Assembly: GCF_020880975.1 (NCBI RefSeq)
Contig: NZ_JAJIWP010000003.1
Location: 248,001-312,000, forward strand
DNA length: 64,000 nt
Direction of reading: 5' to 3'
From: Mucilaginibacter sp. UR6-1
Lineage (GTDB): Bacteria; Bacteroidota; Bacteroidia; Sphingobacteriales; Sphingobacteriaceae
Below the pieces are notes generated by a model that did no database searches, was not told where the DNA came from, and saw nothing but the letters and a program-made list of their open reading frames with translations. Made by a program: the position numbers and the translations under genes. Of this stretch, positions 16,857 to 26,606 are shown piece after piece. The number at the start of each line of letters is the position of its first letter. Position 1 is the stretch's first letter.

Positions 16857-17204
16857 ATGAAAATCACAGTGCAATCAATCCATTTCACCGCAGACAAGAA
16901 ATTGTTAGACTTTATCCAGAAAAAGGCCGATAAGCTCGACACGTTTTATGATCATATTGTAAGCGGCCAGGTTTATCTTAAACTGGAAAATGTTGAAGAC
17001 GAAGCAAACAAGATAACTGAGATAAAACTGCAGCTTCCGGGCAGCCAGCTATTTGCCAAGGAGCAATGCAAGACGTTTGAAGAAGCAACCGACCTTGCCA
17101 TTGAAGGCTTACGCAAACAAATAGAAAAACATAAACAGAAGAAAAATGCCAACGAAGCAGCGGCCAAAAAGTCGATTTTAACCGATGCTGAGTACGAAAT
17201 ATAA
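16857..17204 (+). CDS. hpf: Ribosome hibernation promoting factor, short form
   Basis: A 115-residue protein with the beta-alpha-beta fold of the HPF/YfiA family (MKITVQSIHFTADKKLLDFIQKKADKL, EANKITEIKLQLPG, helix FEEATDLAIEGLRKQIEKHK). It binds the decoding centre of idle 30S subunits and promotes inactive ribosomes in stationary phase. It lacks the C-terminal dimerisation domain of the long form. The start follows GGAGG at 16848-16852, an unusually good Shine-Dalgarno for this phylum. It is probably co-transcribed with xerC. Confidence 0.9.
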   Translation: MKITVQSIHFTADKKLLDFIQKKADKLDTFYDHIVSGQVYLKLENVEDEANKITEIKLQLPGSQLFAKEQCKTFEEATDLAIEGLRKQIEKHKQKKNANEAAAKKSILTDAEYEI

Positions 17205-17232
17205 TTTGTAAAATACTGTAAATCAAACAGCC

Positions 17233-17266
17233 AATCGGCGGGTATTTTGCCTGCCGATTTTTTTTA
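17233..17266 (+). terminator. Terminator after hpf
   Basis: AATCGGCGGG-like arm (17233-17242) pairs with CCTGCCGATT (17250-17259) with one G-T pair and runs into a T tract of eight. Confidence 0.88.
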
Positions 17267-17274
17267 TTAAAAAA

Positions 17275-17305
17275 TTTGCAGACGCATTAAAATTTTGTAG
17301 ATTTG
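17275..17305 (+). promoter_or_regulatory. Promoter P1 of the tRNA-tuf operon
   Basis: TTTG at 17275-17278 and TAGATTTG at 17298-17305 are separated by 19 bp, a perfect Bacteroidota promoter. Confidence 0.75.
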
Positions 17306-17380
17306 CAGTCCATTTCGGGAGGGTGCTTTGAGTACGCTACAACACGAAAAAGGACGTTCTTTAAAATAAAAAAAATAAAG

Positions 17381-17410
17381 TTTGTAATTAATAAACCATT
17401 GATATCTTTG
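17381..17410 (+). promoter_or_regulatory. Promoter P2 of the tRNA-tuf operon
   Basis: TTTG at 17381-17384 and TATCTTTG at 17403-17410 are separated by 18 bp. It lies about 50 bp before the first tRNA, so the operon has tandem promoters. Confidence 0.75.
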
Positions 17411-17459
17411 CACCCACAATTGCGGGACGATGCAGAGGGGACAGGGTTGAAAAGTATAA

Positions 17460-17532
<73 letters not shown>

Positions 17533-17566
17533 CTTTGTTAATTTCAATAATATGGAATAACAAAAC

Positions 17567-17647
17567 GGGGGGATACCAGAGCGGTCAAATGGGACGGACT
17601 GTAAATCCGTTGCTTCGGCTACGAAGGTTCGAATCCTTCTCCCCCCA
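17567..17647 (+). tRNA. tRNA-Tyr (anticodon GTA)
   Basis: GGGGGGA acceptor arm pairs with TCCCCCC (17640-17646). The anticodon GTA is at 17601-17603, and the long variable arm expected for bacterial tRNA-Tyr is present (GCTTCGGC region). T-loop GGTTCGAATCC. Confidence 0.97.
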
Positions 17648-17654
17648 CATTATG

Positions 17655-17720
17655 AATTCTAAAAATCTAAATACTAAATCCAAAAGGTTATCCTTGGGGT
17701 TTGGGATTTAGATTTTAGAG
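17655..17720. repeat. Iterated-word palindrome between tRNA genes
   Basis: CTAAAAATCTAAAT...CTAAATCCAAA on the left is complementary to TTTGGGATTTAGATTTTAGAG on the right apart from one inserted iteration. The arms are built from the repeated word CTAAAT. It belongs to the same kind of spacer element as 2629-2722. Confidence 0.65.
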
Positions 17721-17732
17721 TTTAAAAAAAAA

Positions 17733-17805
17733 GCGGAAGTAGCTCAGTTGGTAGAGCGATAGCCTTCCAAGCTATAGGTCGCGAGTTCGAACCTCGTCTT
17801 CCGCT
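17733..17805 (+). tRNA. tRNA-Gly (anticodon TCC)
   Basis: GCGGAAG pairs with CTTCCGC (17798-17804). The anticodon loop CTTCCAA carries TCC, reading GGA/GGG. D-arm and T-arm (GAGTTCGAACCTC) are canonical. No encoded CCA. Confidence 0.97.
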
Positions 17806-17886
17806 CAGTTAACAGTATGCAGAAGGCGGTTCGCGGTAAGCAGTTTAACTGCAAACTAAAAACTGGCAACTGTAAACTGGAACTAA
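17806..17886. repeat. Iterated-word spacer between tRNA-Gly and tRNA-Thr
   Basis: The spacer is made of variants of CAGTTTAACTG and AACTGTAAACTGG with short inverted pairs (GCAGTTTAACTGC at about 17840-17852). It looks like the other iterated-word spacers of this window and has no coding content. Confidence 0.5.
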
Positions 17887-17893
17887 AATATAA

Positions 17894-17965
<72 letters not shown>

Positions 17966-18015
17966 CAGGTAAGAGAATTATAAAAGTTAAATTAACCTAC
18001 AAATTAATATAAATC

Positions 18016-19203
18016 ATGGCAAAAGAAAAGTTTGACCGTAGTAAGCCGCACTTAAACATCGGTACTATTGGTCACGTTGACCACGGCAAAACCACCCTTA
18101 CAGCTGCAATTACAAAAGTATTAGCTGATGCGGGTTTATCTGAAGCTCGTTCTTTCGATTCAATCGACTCTGCTCCTGAAGAAAAAGAGCGTGGTATAAC
18201 TATCAATACTGCACACGTTGAGTATTCAACTGCTAACCGTCACTACGCACACGTTGACTGTCCAGGTCACGCGGATTATGTGAAAAACATGGTTACCGGT
18301 GCTGCTCAGATGGACGGTGCAATCATCGTAGTTGCTGCTACTGATGGTCCGATGCCACAAACCCGTGAGCACATCCTGTTAGCTCGTCAGGTAGGTGTAC
18401 CTGCACTTGTTGTTTTCATGAACAAAGTTGACATGGTTGATGATCCGGAATTATTAGAATTAGTTGAAATGGAAATTCGTGAATTATTATCATTCTACGA
18501 ATATCCAGGTGATGATATTCCAGTTATCCAAGGTTCTGCACTTGGTGGCTTAAATGCTGATCCGAAATGGGTTGGTAAAATCATGGAGCTGATGGACGCT
18601 GTAGATAACTACATCCCTATCCCTCCACGTTTGACAGATCTTCCATTCCTGATGCCGGTTGAGGACGTGTTCTCAATCACTGGTCGTGGTACAGTTGCTA
18701 CCGGCCGTATCGAGCGTGGTGTGATCAACTCTGGTGAGCAAGTTGACATCCTGGGTATGGGTGCTGAGAACTTAAAATCAACCGTTACTGGTGTTGAGAT
18801 GTTCCGCAAGATCCTTGACCGTGGTGAAGCTGGTGACAACGTAGGTTTATTGTTACGTGGTATTGAGAAAACTGATATCCGTCGTGGTATGGTTATCTGT
18901 AAACCAGGTTCAGTAACTCCTCACACAGATTTCAAAGCAGAAGTTTACGTACTTTCAAAAGCTGAAGGTGGCCGTCACACTCCATTCTTCAACAAATACC
19001 GTCCGCAATTCTATTTCCGTACTACTGACGTAACAGGTGAAATTTCACTTGCTGAAGGTGTAGAAATGGTTATGCCAGGTGATAACGTAACGATCACTGT
19101 AAAACTGATCAACGCTATCGCAATGGAAAAAGGCTTACGTTTCGCTATCCGTGAAGGTGGCAGAACAGTAGGTGCTGGTCAGGTAACTGAGATCTTAAAC
19201 TAA
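18016..19203 (+). CDS. tuf: Elongation factor Tu
   Basis: A 395-residue GTPase that delivers aminoacyl-tRNA to the ribosome. G1 is GHVDHGKT (residues 19-26), G3 is [10 protein letters not shown]4 is NKVDM; domains 2 and 3 follow, ending [15 protein letters not shown]. Codon use is biased (AAA, GGT, CGT) as in a highly expressed gene. It sits between tRNA-Thr and tRNA-Trp in the same transcript, the ancient tRNA-tuf-secE-nusG arrangement. Confidence 0.99.
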   Translation: MAKEKFDRSKPHLNIGTIGHVDHGKTTLTAAITKVLADAGLSEARSFDSIDSAPEEKERGITINTAHVEYSTANRHYAHVDCPGHADYVKNMVTGAAQMDGAIIVVAATDGPMPQTREHILLARQVGVPALVVFMNKVDMVDDPELLELVEMEIRELLSFYEYPGDDIPVIQGSALGGLNADPKWVGKIMELMDAVDNYIPIPPRLTDLPFLMPVEDVFSITGRGTVATGRIERGVINSGEQVDILGMGAENLKSTVTGVEMFRKILDRGEAGDNVGLLLRGIEKTDIRRGMVICKPGSVTPHTDFKAEVYVLSKAEGGRHTPFFNKYRPQFYFRTTDVTGEISLAEGVEMVMPGDNVTITVKLINAIAMEKGLRFAIREGGRTVGAGQVTEILN

Positions 19204-19248
19204 TCTCTCCTTATCCTGCAATAGCAGTAAAAGGTTAGGTTAATTATA

Positions 19249-19286
19249 AAACAAAGTACTCGGAAGCAATTCTGAGTACTTTGTTT
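19249..19286 (+). terminator. Long hairpin with GCAA tetraloop after tuf
   Basis: Bases 19249-19265 pair with 19270-19286 over 17 bp (one G-T pair), closed by the GNRA-type loop GCAA. There is only a weak T-run after it. It may be a partial terminator or an RNase processing/stability element between tuf and tRNA-Trp. Confidence 0.7.
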
Positions 19287-19305
19287 AATATAACAATACT
19301 AATCA

Positions 19306-19378
19306 CACGGGAATAGTTCAACGGTAGAATAGAGGTCTCCAAAACCTTTGATCAGGGTTCGAATCCTTGTTCCCGTGC
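19306..19378 (+). tRNA. tRNA-Trp (anticodon CCA)
   Basis: CACGGGA (19306-19312) pairs with TCCCGTG (19371-19377). Anticodon CCA at 19339-19341 in the loop CTCCAAA, T-arm AGGGTTCGAATCCTT. Lies between tuf and secE, a position seen in several bacterial phyla. Confidence 0.96.
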
Positions 19379-19403
19379 TTATACAGAGAGAGCAAACATT
19401 AAA

Positions 19404-19598
19404 ATGGCTAACGTAACTGAGTATATAAAAGAGTCGTACATAGAGTTGACCGAAAAGGTAACCTGGCCAACCTGGAGAGAACTGCTTAACAGCGCTATTT
19501 TAGTGTTGGTAGCAGCGATCATCATTGCTGCGGTTATTTTTGGTATGGACCAATTGATTGGTTACATCCTTAAACAATTCTATAGTTCACTGGCTTAA
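19404..19598 (+). CDS. secE: Preprotein translocase subunit SecE
   Basis: A 64-residue protein with an amphipathic N-terminal helix containing the conserved EKVTWPTWRELLNSA motif and one transmembrane helix (about residues 30-60). It clamps SecY in the translocon. The minimal single-helix form is normal for this phylum. It lies 26 bp after tRNA-Trp and 12 bp before nusG. Confidence 0.96.
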   Translation: MANVTEYIKESYIELTEKVTWPTWRELLNSAILVLVAAIIIAAVIFGMDQLIGYILKQFYSSLA

Positions 19599-19610
19599 TA
19601 TTTGAATAGG

Positions 19611-20153
19611 ATGAGTGATCAGTTAAAATGGTACGTAGTTAGGGCCATCAGTGGTAAAGAAAAAAAGGTAAAGCAATATATTGATGCCGAGGTTAGCCGC
19701 TTAGGTATATCAAACCTGATACCTCAGGTGCTTATACCTACTGAAAAGTATTACCAGATGCGCGATGGTAAAAAGATCGCCAAAGAGCGCAACTACTTTC
19801 CGGGCTACGTTTTAATGGAAGCCGCTCTGGATGGTGAGCTTGAGCACATCATAAAAAACATAAACAGCGTAATAGGTTTTTTAGGTGATAAAGCCGGAAA
19901 CGCTATCCCGTTACGCCAATCAGAAGTTAACCGTATTTTAGGTAAGGTTGACGAAATGACCGCCCAAACCGAAACCATTAACGTACCATACTATGTGGGC
20001 GAGAATGTAAAGGTAATGGATGGACCTTTCAACGGTTTCAGCGGTGTAATTGAAGAGGTGAACGAAGAGAAAAAGAAGCTGAAGGTAATGGTAAAGATAT
20101 TCGGGCGCCGTACGCCGCTTGAGTTGAATTACATGCAGGTAGAAAAAGAATAA
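19611..20153 (+). CDS. nusG: Transcription termination/antitermination protein NusG
   Basis: A 180-residue protein with the NGN domain (about residues 6-115, [19 protein letters not shown] and [10 protein letters not shown]) and a C-terminal KOW domain (about 125-180, [21 protein letters not shown]). It links RNA polymerase to ribosomes or Rho. ATG at 19611 is preferred over the in-frame TTG at 19602. Confidence 0.97.
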   Translation: MSDQLKWYVVRAISGKEKKVKQYIDAEVSRLGISNLIPQVLIPTEKYYQMRDGKKIAKERNYFPGYVLMEAALDGELEHIIKNINSVIGFLGDKAGNAIPLRQSEVNRILGKVDEMTAQTETINVPYYVGENVKVMDGPFNGFSGVIEEVNEEKKKLKVMVKIFGRRTPLELNYMQVEKE

Positions 20154-20160
20154 TTTAGTA

Positions 20161-20204
20161 AGCGGTAATTAGTGAGCAGTGAATAGCTGTTTACCTTTAC
20201 CGCT
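20161..20204. repeat. Imperfect palindrome between nusG and rplK
   Basis: AGCGGTAA (20161-20168) is complementary to TTACCGCT (20197-20204), with iterated GTGAGCAGTGAA-like words between. Further ACTCACTATT/AATCACCACTCA words follow to about 20290. The 194-bp spacer has no gene; it probably contains the leader of the ribosomal protein genes. Confidence 0.5.
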
Positions 20205-20347
20205 AACTTAATATATAAAAAGAAGTTGAGTGAATGGATTAGAGGTAGAAGGTTTAACAACTCACTATTTATAAATCACCACTCACAAACAAAATGTTAC
20301 ATAGCTTCCACTTACTAACATTGAGTAATTATTAAAGTAAATTTAAA

Positions 20348-20791
20348 ATGGCAAAAGAAGTCGGTGCGTTAGTAAAACTACAAGTTAAAGGCGGCGCTGC
20401 AAATCCATCTCCTCCGATTGGCCCTGCATTGGGTGCAAAAGGTGTGAACATTATGGAGTTTTGCAAGCAGTTTAATGCACGTACCCAGGATAAACCTGGT
20501 AAAGTGTTACCTGTGGTTATTACTGTTTACGTAGACAAGTCATTTGATTTTATCATCAAAACCCCTCCTGTAGCTATCCAGTTGCTTGAGGTATCAGGTT
20601 TGAAAAGCGGCTCAGCAGAACCCAACCGTAAAAAAGTTGCAACTGTAAGCTGGGATCAGGTTGAAACCATCGCTAAAGATAAAATGACTGACTTAAACGC
20701 GTTCACAGTTGAATCGGCCATGAAAATGGTAGCAGGTACTGCGCGCAGCATGGGGATCAACGTATCAGGTACGGCTCCCTGGAACAATTAA
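20348..20791 (+). CDS. rplK: 50S ribosomal protein uL11
   Basis: A 147-residue protein starting [38 protein letters not shown], with the proline-rich linker and rRNA-binding C-terminal domain of L11 ([12 protein letters not shown]). It forms the GTPase-associated centre with L10 and L7/L12. First ribosomal gene of the rplKAJL cluster. Confidence 0.98.
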   Translation: MAKEVGALVKLQVKGGAANPSPPIGPALGAKGVNIMEFCKQFNARTQDKPGKVLPVVITVYVDKSFDFIIKTPPVAIQLLEVSGLKSGSAEPNRKKVATVSWDQVETIAKDKMTDLNAFTVESAMKMVAGTARSMGINVSGTAPWNN

Positions 20792-20813
20792 TTTATAAAA
20801 TCAGTTTAAGACA

Positions 20814-21512
20814 GTGGCAAGATTAACAAAAAATCAAAAAGCGGCACTATCCAAAATTGAGGCCAATAAAGCATACTCATTACAGGATGCATCAGCTTTG
20901 GTGAAGGAAATTTCCTTAACAAAGTTTGACGCTTCAGTAGATATAGATGTACGTTTAGGTGTTGACCCGCGTAAAGCCAATCAAATGGTGCGTGGTATTG
21001 CAACACTACCTCATGGAACCGGTAAAACTGTACGTGTACTGGTACTTTGTACTCCTGATAAAGAGCAGGAAGCAAAGGACGCAGGTGCAGATTACGTAGG
21101 TTTGGATGATTATATTGCCAAAATTGAAGGCGGATGGACTGATGTTGATATTATCATCACTATGCCAAGTGTTATGGCTAAGGTAGGTCGTTTAGGTCGT
21201 ATATTAGGCCCGCGTAACCTTATGCCTAACCCTAAATCAGGCACAGTAACTACCGATATCGGTAAAGCTGTAACTGAGGTTAAGGCTGGTAAGATCGACT
21301 TTAAGGTTGATAAAACCGGTATCATCCATGCCTCAATAGGAAAGTCATCTTTCCCTGCTGAAAAAATTTATGAGAACGCGCTGGAAATTTTACAGACCAT
21401 CTCAAAATTAAAACCATCAGCAGCAAAAGGAACATATTTCAAGAGTATCCACCTCTCTGCAACTATGTCGCCAGGAATTGAAATTGAAACCAAAACAGTA
21501 GCGGGGATCTAA
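20814..21512 (+). CDS. rplA: 50S ribosomal protein uL1
   Basis: A 232-residue protein with GTG start. The L1 signature is seen in [18 protein letters not shown] and the two-domain pattern around it. It forms the L1 stalk that moves the exiting tRNA; in many bacteria it represses its own mRNA. It follows rplK by 22 bp and precedes rplJ by 2 bp. Confidence 0.98.
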   Translation: MARLTKNQKAALSKIEANKAYSLQDASALVKEISLTKFDASVDIDVRLGVDPRKANQMVRGIATLPHGTGKTVRVLVLCTPDKEQEAKDAGADYVGLDDYIAKIEGGWTDVDIIITMPSVMAKVGRLGRILGPRNLMPNPKSGTVTTDIGKAVTEVKAGKIDFKVDKTGIIHASIGKSSFPAEKIYENALEILQTISKLKPSAAKGTYFKSIHLSATMSPGIEIETKTVAGI

Positions 21513-21514
21513 TC

Positions 21515-22036
21515 ATGAATAAAGAAGAAAAATACGAACTTGTTCTTGCCCTTACTGAGCAAATCAAAGAGTACGGTAACTTTTATATTACTGATACTGC
21601 TGATTTAACGGTTGCAAAAATCAATGATATCCGTCGTCAGTGTTTTGAAAATGACATCAAAATACAGGTAGCAAAAAACAGCTTGATCAAAAAAGCTATG
21701 GAAGCTGCAGGCGGCGATTTCGATCCGATATATGACGTATTAAAAGGTTCATCATCTATACTTTTCTCTAAATCAGCAACCGCTCCGGCCAAGTTGATCA
21801 AAAAGCTGAGAAGAAAAGGTGACAAACCGGTATTAAAAGCGGCATACATTGATTCGGCTGTATTTATTGGCGATAACCAACTTGATACTTTGACCAAACT
21901 AAAGTCAAAAGAAGAGTTGATCGGCGAGATCATCGGATTACTGCAATCACCAGCAAAGAACGTTGTTTCAGCGCTTCAATCAGGCGGAAACAAACTGGCA
22001 GGTATTGTAAAAACATTACAAGAGAGAGAAGGTTAA
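21515..22036 (+). CDS. rplJ: 50S ribosomal protein uL10
   Basis: A 173-residue stalk base protein. The N-terminal part (KEEKYELVLALTEQIKEYGNFYI and RRQCFENDIKIQVAKNSLIKKA) binds 23S rRNA and the C-terminal helix carries L7/L12 dimers. It starts 2 bp after rplA, so translation is likely coupled. Confidence 0.97.
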   Translation: MNKEEKYELVLALTEQIKEYGNFYITDTADLTVAKINDIRRQCFENDIKIQVAKNSLIKKAMEAAGGDFDPIYDVLKGSSSILFSKSATAPAKLIKKLRRKGDKPVLKAAYIDSAVFIGDNQLDTLTKLKSKEELIGEIIGLLQSPAKNVVSALQSGGNKLAGIVKTLQEREG

Positions 22037-22100
22037 CGAACACCTCATTAAAGTTCGCAATTAACAACACACAAAGTATTAAAGTAAAAATTTAAATAAA

Positions 22101-22484
22101 ATGGCAGATTTAAAAGCGTTTGCTGAACAGTTGGTAAACTTAACAGTAAAAGAAGTAAACGAATTAGCTCAGATTTTAAAAGACGAGTACGGCATTGAGC
22201 CTGCTGCTGCAGCTGTTGCTGTTGCTGCTCCTGCTGCTGGTGGCGATGACGCTGCTCCGGCTGCTGCTGAGAAAACAGCTTTCGACGTTATCCTGAAAGA
22301 AGCTGGTGGTCAAAAATTAGCTGTAGTGAAATTAGTTAAAGACTTAACCGGTCTTGGTTTGAAAGAAGCAAAAGATCTTGTTGACGGTGCACCAAAAGAA
22401 TTAAAAGCTGGTGTATCTAAAGAAGAAGCTGAAGCTCTTAAAAAACAATTAGAAGAAGCCGGAGCGGTAGTTGAGGTTAAATAA
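22101..22484 (+). CDS. rplL: 50S ribosomal protein bL12 (L7/L12)
   Basis: A 127-residue acidic stalk protein: N-terminal dimerisation helix, Ala-rich hinge (about residues 35-55), and the globular factor-binding domain ([37 protein letters not shown]). It recruits translation factors to the ribosome. A hairpin follows at 22509-22536. Confidence 0.98.
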   Translation: MADLKAFAEQLVNLTVKEVNELAQILKDEYGIEPAAAAVAVAAPAAGGDDAAPAAAEKTAFDVILKEAGGQKLAVVKLVKDLTGLGLKEAKDLVDGAPKELKAGVSKEEAEALKKQLEEAGAVVEVK

Positions 22485-22508
22485 TTTAACCCAACACACA
22501 ATAGCATC

Positions 22509-22536
22509 AGACTCCGACCGTTTTAGGTCGGGGTCT
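22509..22536 (+). terminator. Hairpin in the rplL-rpoB spacer, probable attenuator
   Basis: AGACTCCGACC (22509-22519) pairs with GGTCGGGGTCT (22526-22536) with one G-T pair around a 6-base loop; the T-run behind it is poor. Its position matches the partial terminator known between rplL and rpoB in other bacteria. Confidence 0.7.
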
Positions 22537-22537
22537 A

Positions 22538-22564
22538 TTGCTGTTTATACAGGTTTTAGATTTG
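22538..22564 (+). promoter_or_regulatory. Probable rpoBC promoter
   Basis: TTG at 22538-22540 and a perfect TAGATTTG at 22557-22564 with 16 bp between them (a little short). It sits right behind the attenuator and about 90 bp before rpoB. Confidence 0.5.
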
Positions 22565-22653
22565 AGAGATCAGATATGGCCGCACAGGCAACACTCAAAT
22601 TTTAGTACAGGTAATACATATCTGATAGTATAATTAAACTAAATTTTAATCCC

Positions 22654-25600
22654 TTGGCAAACACAAAAAATCAAAGAGTAAACTTTGCAACCAGCCGTAA
22701 GGTATTGGAATACCCGGACTTCCTGGATGTTCAGTTACAATCTTTCCGGGAATTTTTTCAATTGGAAACAACTTCAGACAACCGTTATAAAGAAGGGTTG
22801 TTCAAAGTATTTGCCGAAAACTTTCCTATCTCAGATTCAAGAAACATCTTCGTTCTTGAGTTTCTTGATTATTTTATTGATCCGCCACGTTACGATATAC
22901 AAGAGTGTATTGAGCGCGGATTAACTTACAGCGTGCCATTAAAGGCTAAGCTTAAGTTATCATGTAATGACGAGGAGCATGAAGATTTTGAAACAATAGT
23001 ACAGGACGTGTACCTGGGTACCATCCCGTACATGACACCTAAAGGTACTTTTGTTATAAATGGTGCCGAGCGCGTTATCGTATCGCAATTGCACCGTTCA
23101 CCAGGTGTGTTCTTCGGCCAAAGCCGCCACACTAATGGTACCAAACTTTACTCAGCCCGTGTAATTCCGTTCAAGGGATCATGGATCGAGTTTGCTACTG
23201 ACGTTAACAACGTTATGTATGCTTACATTGACCGTAAAAAGAAATTCCCGGTTACCACGCTGCTTCGTGCCATCGGTTATGATTCAGACAAGGACATCCT
23301 TGAGCTGTTTGAACTGGCTGACGAGGTTAAGGTAAGCAAATCAGGTCTGAAAAAATATATCGGCCGTAAGCTTGCCGCAAGGGTACTTAAAAAATGGGTT
23401 GAAGACTTTGTTGACGAAGATACCGGTGAGGTAGTGTCTATCGACCGTAATGAGATCATCCTTGAGCGTGAAACCATACTGGAAGACGATCATATTGATA
23501 TGATAATTGACGCTGGTGTAAAAACCATCATCCTGAACAAGGAAGATGCTTCAACCAGTGGTGATTATACCATTATATATAATACGCTACAAAAAGATAC
23601 TTCAAACTCGGAGAAAGAAGCGGTTGAGCACATCTACCGCCAGTTACGTAACGCTGAACCACCTGATGAGGAAACCGCCCGTGGTATCATCGATCGTTTG
23701 TTCTTCTCTGATAAAAGATATGATTTGGGTGATGTTGGTCGTTACCGCATCAACCGTAAGCTTAAGTTAGATACTTCTGACGAGATCAAGGTGTTAACCA
23801 AGCAGGATATCATCGCCATTGTTAAATACCTGATCAAACTGATCAACTCAAAAGCAGAGGTGGATGATATCGATCACTTGTCAAACCGTCGTGTACGTAC
23901 CGTAGGTGAGCAGCTTTATGCTCAGTTTGGCGTAGGTTTAGCACGTATGGCCCGTACCATACGTGAGCGTATGAACATTCGTGATAACGAGGTGTTCACA
24001 CCAACTGACCTGATTAACGCGCGTACACTATCGTCAGTGATCAATTCATTCTTTGGTACCAACCAGCTATCACAGTTTATGGACCAAACCAACCCATTGG
24101 CGGAGATTACGCACAAGCGTCGTCTTTCAGCTTTAGGTCCCGGTGGTCTGTCACGTGAGCGTGCAGGTTTCGAGGTTCGTGACGTTCACTACACCCACTA
24201 CGGTCGTTTGTGTACTATCGAAACTCCTGAAGGTCCGAACATCGGTCTGATCTCATCTCTTTGCGTACACGCCAAGATCAACAACCTGGGCTTTATCGAA
24301 ACACCTTACAAACGCGTTGTTGATGGTAAGGTAGCGGTTGATGAGCCTGTGGTATACCTGTCGGCAGAGGATGAGGATGGCAAAACCATCGCGCAGGCAA
24401 ATGCCATGTACGATGATAAAGGTAATTTTGATACCCCACGTGTTAAGGCACGTTTTGAGGGTGACTTCCCGGTAATTGAGCCTGAAAGGCTGGATTATAT
24501 GGACGTTGCACCAAACCAGATCACATCTATCGCGGCGTCATTGATCCCATTCCTGGAGCATGATGATGCTAACCGTGCATTGATGGGATCGAACATGCAA
24601 CGCCAGGCCGTACCGCTTTTACGCCCTGAGGCGCCAATTGTAGGTACCGGTTTGGAAGGCCGTGTAGCAAAAGACTCTCGTACCCTGATCAATGCCGAAG
24701 GCAATGGTGTGGTTGAGTATGTTGACGCTAACGAGATCCGTATTAAATATGACCGTAACGAGCTTGACCGTTTGGTATCATTCGATGGTGATTCAAAATC
24801 ATACAGGCTGACCAAATTCAAGAAAACCAACCAAAGTACTACCATGAACCTTAAACCTATCGTTAAAAAAGGCGAGCGGGTTGAAAAAGGCCAGGTGCTT
24901 TGCGAGGGTTACGCTACACAGGATGGTGAGCTGGCATTAGGCCGTAACCTTAAAGTAGCATTCATGCCTTGGCAAGGTTATAACTTTGAGGATGCTATCG
25001 TGATCTCAGAGCGTGTGGTATCTCAGGATATATTCACTTCATTACACGTTGAGGAGTTCGAGCTTGAAGTTCGTGACACTAAACGTGGCGAGGAGGAGTT
25101 AACCGCTGATATTCCTAACGTATCAGAAGAAGCTACCAAAGACCTTGACGAAGACGGTATTATCCGTGTTGGTGCCGAGGTTAAGGAAGGCGACATCCTG
25201 ATCGGTAAGATCACGCCTAAAGGCGAATCAGATCCTTCTCCGGAAGAGAAACTGTTACGCGCCATATTTGGTGATAAAGCCGGTGACGTTAAAGATGCTT
25301 CATTAAAAACTCCGCCGTCTATCAGCGGTGTGGTAATTGATACCAAGTTGTTCTCTCGTGCTAAAAAGACTTCAAAAGCTGAAGAAAAAGCACAGTTAGA
25401 GAAACTGGATACCAAGCATGACAGGGCTTTAAAAGAACTGAAAAATACTTTGATCGAGAAACTGTTTGAAATAGTTAACGGTAAAACCTCACAAGGTGTA
25501 TTCAACGTTTACAAAGAGCTTTTTGTGCCTAAAGGCGTTAAGTTTACGCAAAAGATACTTACCGAGCTTAACTACGATAACATTAACCCAACCAAGTGGA

Positions 25601-26457
25601 CAACTGATGATGACAAGAATGAGCAGATCAAGATCCTGCTTCATAACTACAACATCAAGATAAATGAGGAACTGGGTGCTTACCGTCGTGATAAGTTCGC
25701 GATCAGTGTTGGTGACGAACTGCCATCAGGTATTGTGCAAATGGCCAAAGTTTACATCGCTAAAAAGCGTAAGCTTAAAGTAGGTGATAAAATGGCAGGC
25801 CGCCACGGTAACAAAGGTATTGTTGCACGTATTGTACGTGATGAGGATATGCCGTTCCTGGAAGATGGAACACCGGTTGACATTGTATTGAACCCACTGG
25901 GTGTACCTTCGCGTATGAACCTTGGGCAGATATATGAAACTGTTTTAGGTTGGGCAGGTAAAGAGCTTGGCGTAAAATTCGCTACCCCGATATTTGATGG
26001 TGCAACCCATGATGAGGTAGAAGAATGGATCGCGAAAGCAGGCGTGCCTGAATCAGGGCAGACCTATTTGTACAATGGCTTAACAGGCGACCGTTTTGAC
26101 CAGCCAACCACAGTAGGTATAATATACATGCTTAAACTGGGCCACATGGTTGATGATAAGATGCACGCCCGTTCAATCGGTCCGTACTCGCTTATTACAC
26201 AACAGCCATTGGGCGGTAAGGCACAATTTGGTGGTCAGCGTTTTGGTGAGATGGAGGTTTGGGCACTTGAAGCATTCGGTGCAGCCAACATCCTGCAGGA
26301 GATACTTACCGTTAAATCGGATGATGTTATCGGCCGTGCCAAAACTTACGAAGCCATTGTTAAAGGTGAAAACCTGCCTACACCATCAGTTCCTGAATCA
26401 TTCAACGTACTGGTTCATGAGCTTCGCGGCTTAGGTTTAGATATCACGCTGGAATAA
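22654..26457 (+). CDS. rpoB: DNA-directed RNA polymerase subunit beta
   Basis: A 1267-residue catalytic subunit, apparently starting with TTG ([17 protein letters not shown]). Recognisable landmarks: the rifampicin pocket [20 protein letters not shown] and [14 protein letters not shown] (about residues 470-500) with the wild-type Asp, His and Ser, the [15 protein letters not shown] segment, and the C-terminal [19 protein letters not shown] and [21 protein letters not shown]. Length is typical for Bacteroidota, which lack some of the proteobacterial insertions. Confidence 0.99.
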   Translation: MANTKNQRVNFATSRKVLEYPDFLDVQLQSFREFFQLETTSDNRYKEGLFKVFAENFPISDSRNIFVLEFLDYFIDPPRYDIQECIERGLTYSVPLKAKLKLSCNDEEHEDFETIVQDVYLGTIPYMTPKGTFVINGAERVIVSQLHRSPGVFFGQSRHTNGTKLYSARVIPFKGSWIEFATDVNNVMYAYIDRKKKFPVTTLLRAIGYDSDKDILELFELADEVKVSKSGLKKYIGRKLAARVLKKWVEDFVDEDTGEVVSIDRNEIILERETILEDDHIDMIIDAGVKTIILNKEDASTSGDYTIIYNTLQKDTSNSEKEAVEHIYRQLRNAEPPDEETARGIIDRLFFSDKRYDLGDVGRYRINRKLKLDTSDEIKVLTKQDIIAIVKYLIKLINSKAEVDDIDHLSNRRVRTVGEQLYAQFGVGLARMARTIRERMNIRDNEVFTPTDLINARTLSSVINSFFGTNQLSQFMDQTNPLAEITHKRRLSALGPGGLSRERAGFEVRDVHYTHYGRLCTIETPEGPNIGLISSLCVHAKINNLGFIETPYKRVVDGKVAVDEPVVYLSAEDEDGKTIAQANAMYDDKGNFDTPRVKARFEGDFPVIEPERLDYMDVAPNQITSIAASLIPFLEHDDANRALMGSNMQRQAVPLLRPEAPIVGTGLEGRVAKDSRTLINAEGNGVVEYVDANEIRIKYDRNELDRLVSFDGDSKSYRLTKFKKTNQSTTMNLKPIVKKGERVEKGQVLCEGYATQDGELALGRNLKVAFMPWQGYNFEDAIVISERVVSQDIFTSLHVEEFELEVRDTKRGEEELTADIPNVSEEATKDLDEDGIIRVGAEVKEGDILIGKITPKGESDPSPEEKLLRAIFGDKAGDVKDASLKTPPSISGVVIDTKLFSRAKKTSKAEEKAQLEKLDTKHDRALKELKNTLIEKLFEIVNGKTSQGVFNVYKELFVPKGVKFTQKILTELNYDNINPTKWTTDDDKNEQIKILLHNYNIKINEELGAYRRDKFAISVGDELPSGIVQMAKVYIAKKRKLKVGDKMAGRHGNKGIVARIVRDEDMPFLEDGTPVDIVLNPLGVPSRMNLGQIYETVLGWAGKELGVKFATPIFDGATHDEVEEWIAKAGVPESGQTYLYNGLTGDRFDQPTTVGIIYMLKLGHMVDDKMHARSIGPYSLITQQPLGGKAQFGGQRFGEMEVWALEAFGAANILQEILTVKSDDVIGRAKTYEAIVKGENLPTPSVPESFNVLVHELRGLGLDITLE

Positions 26458-26468
26458 GGTAGAAGGAT

Positions 26469-26509
26469 AAAGGTGAAAGGTTAAAGTTTTTTTTAACCTT
26501 TCACCCTTT
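26469..26509. repeat. Iterated-word palindrome in the rpoB-rpoC spacer
   Basis: AAAGGTGAAAGGTTAAA (26469-26485) is complementary to TTTAACCTTTCACC(C)TTT (26492-26509) with one bulge. The rest of the 149-bp spacer (to about 26597) repeats ACCTTTCA and CTTTTACC words. It could pause polymerase between rpoB and rpoC, or be one of the recurrent spacer palindromes. Confidence 0.7.
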
Positions 26510-26606
26510 AAATAACATTAAGCTAAAAAGGAAAAGGAATATAGAAGAAGCGGTGTAATAACCTTTCAGCTTTTACCTTTCACCTTTGACCTTTAAAAAA
26601 AGAGCT

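Noticed and set aside
22654..26457. Rifampicin-resistance substitution in rpoB
   Set aside because: The [20 protein letters not shown] and SALGPGG segments keep the residues of the sensitive enzyme.
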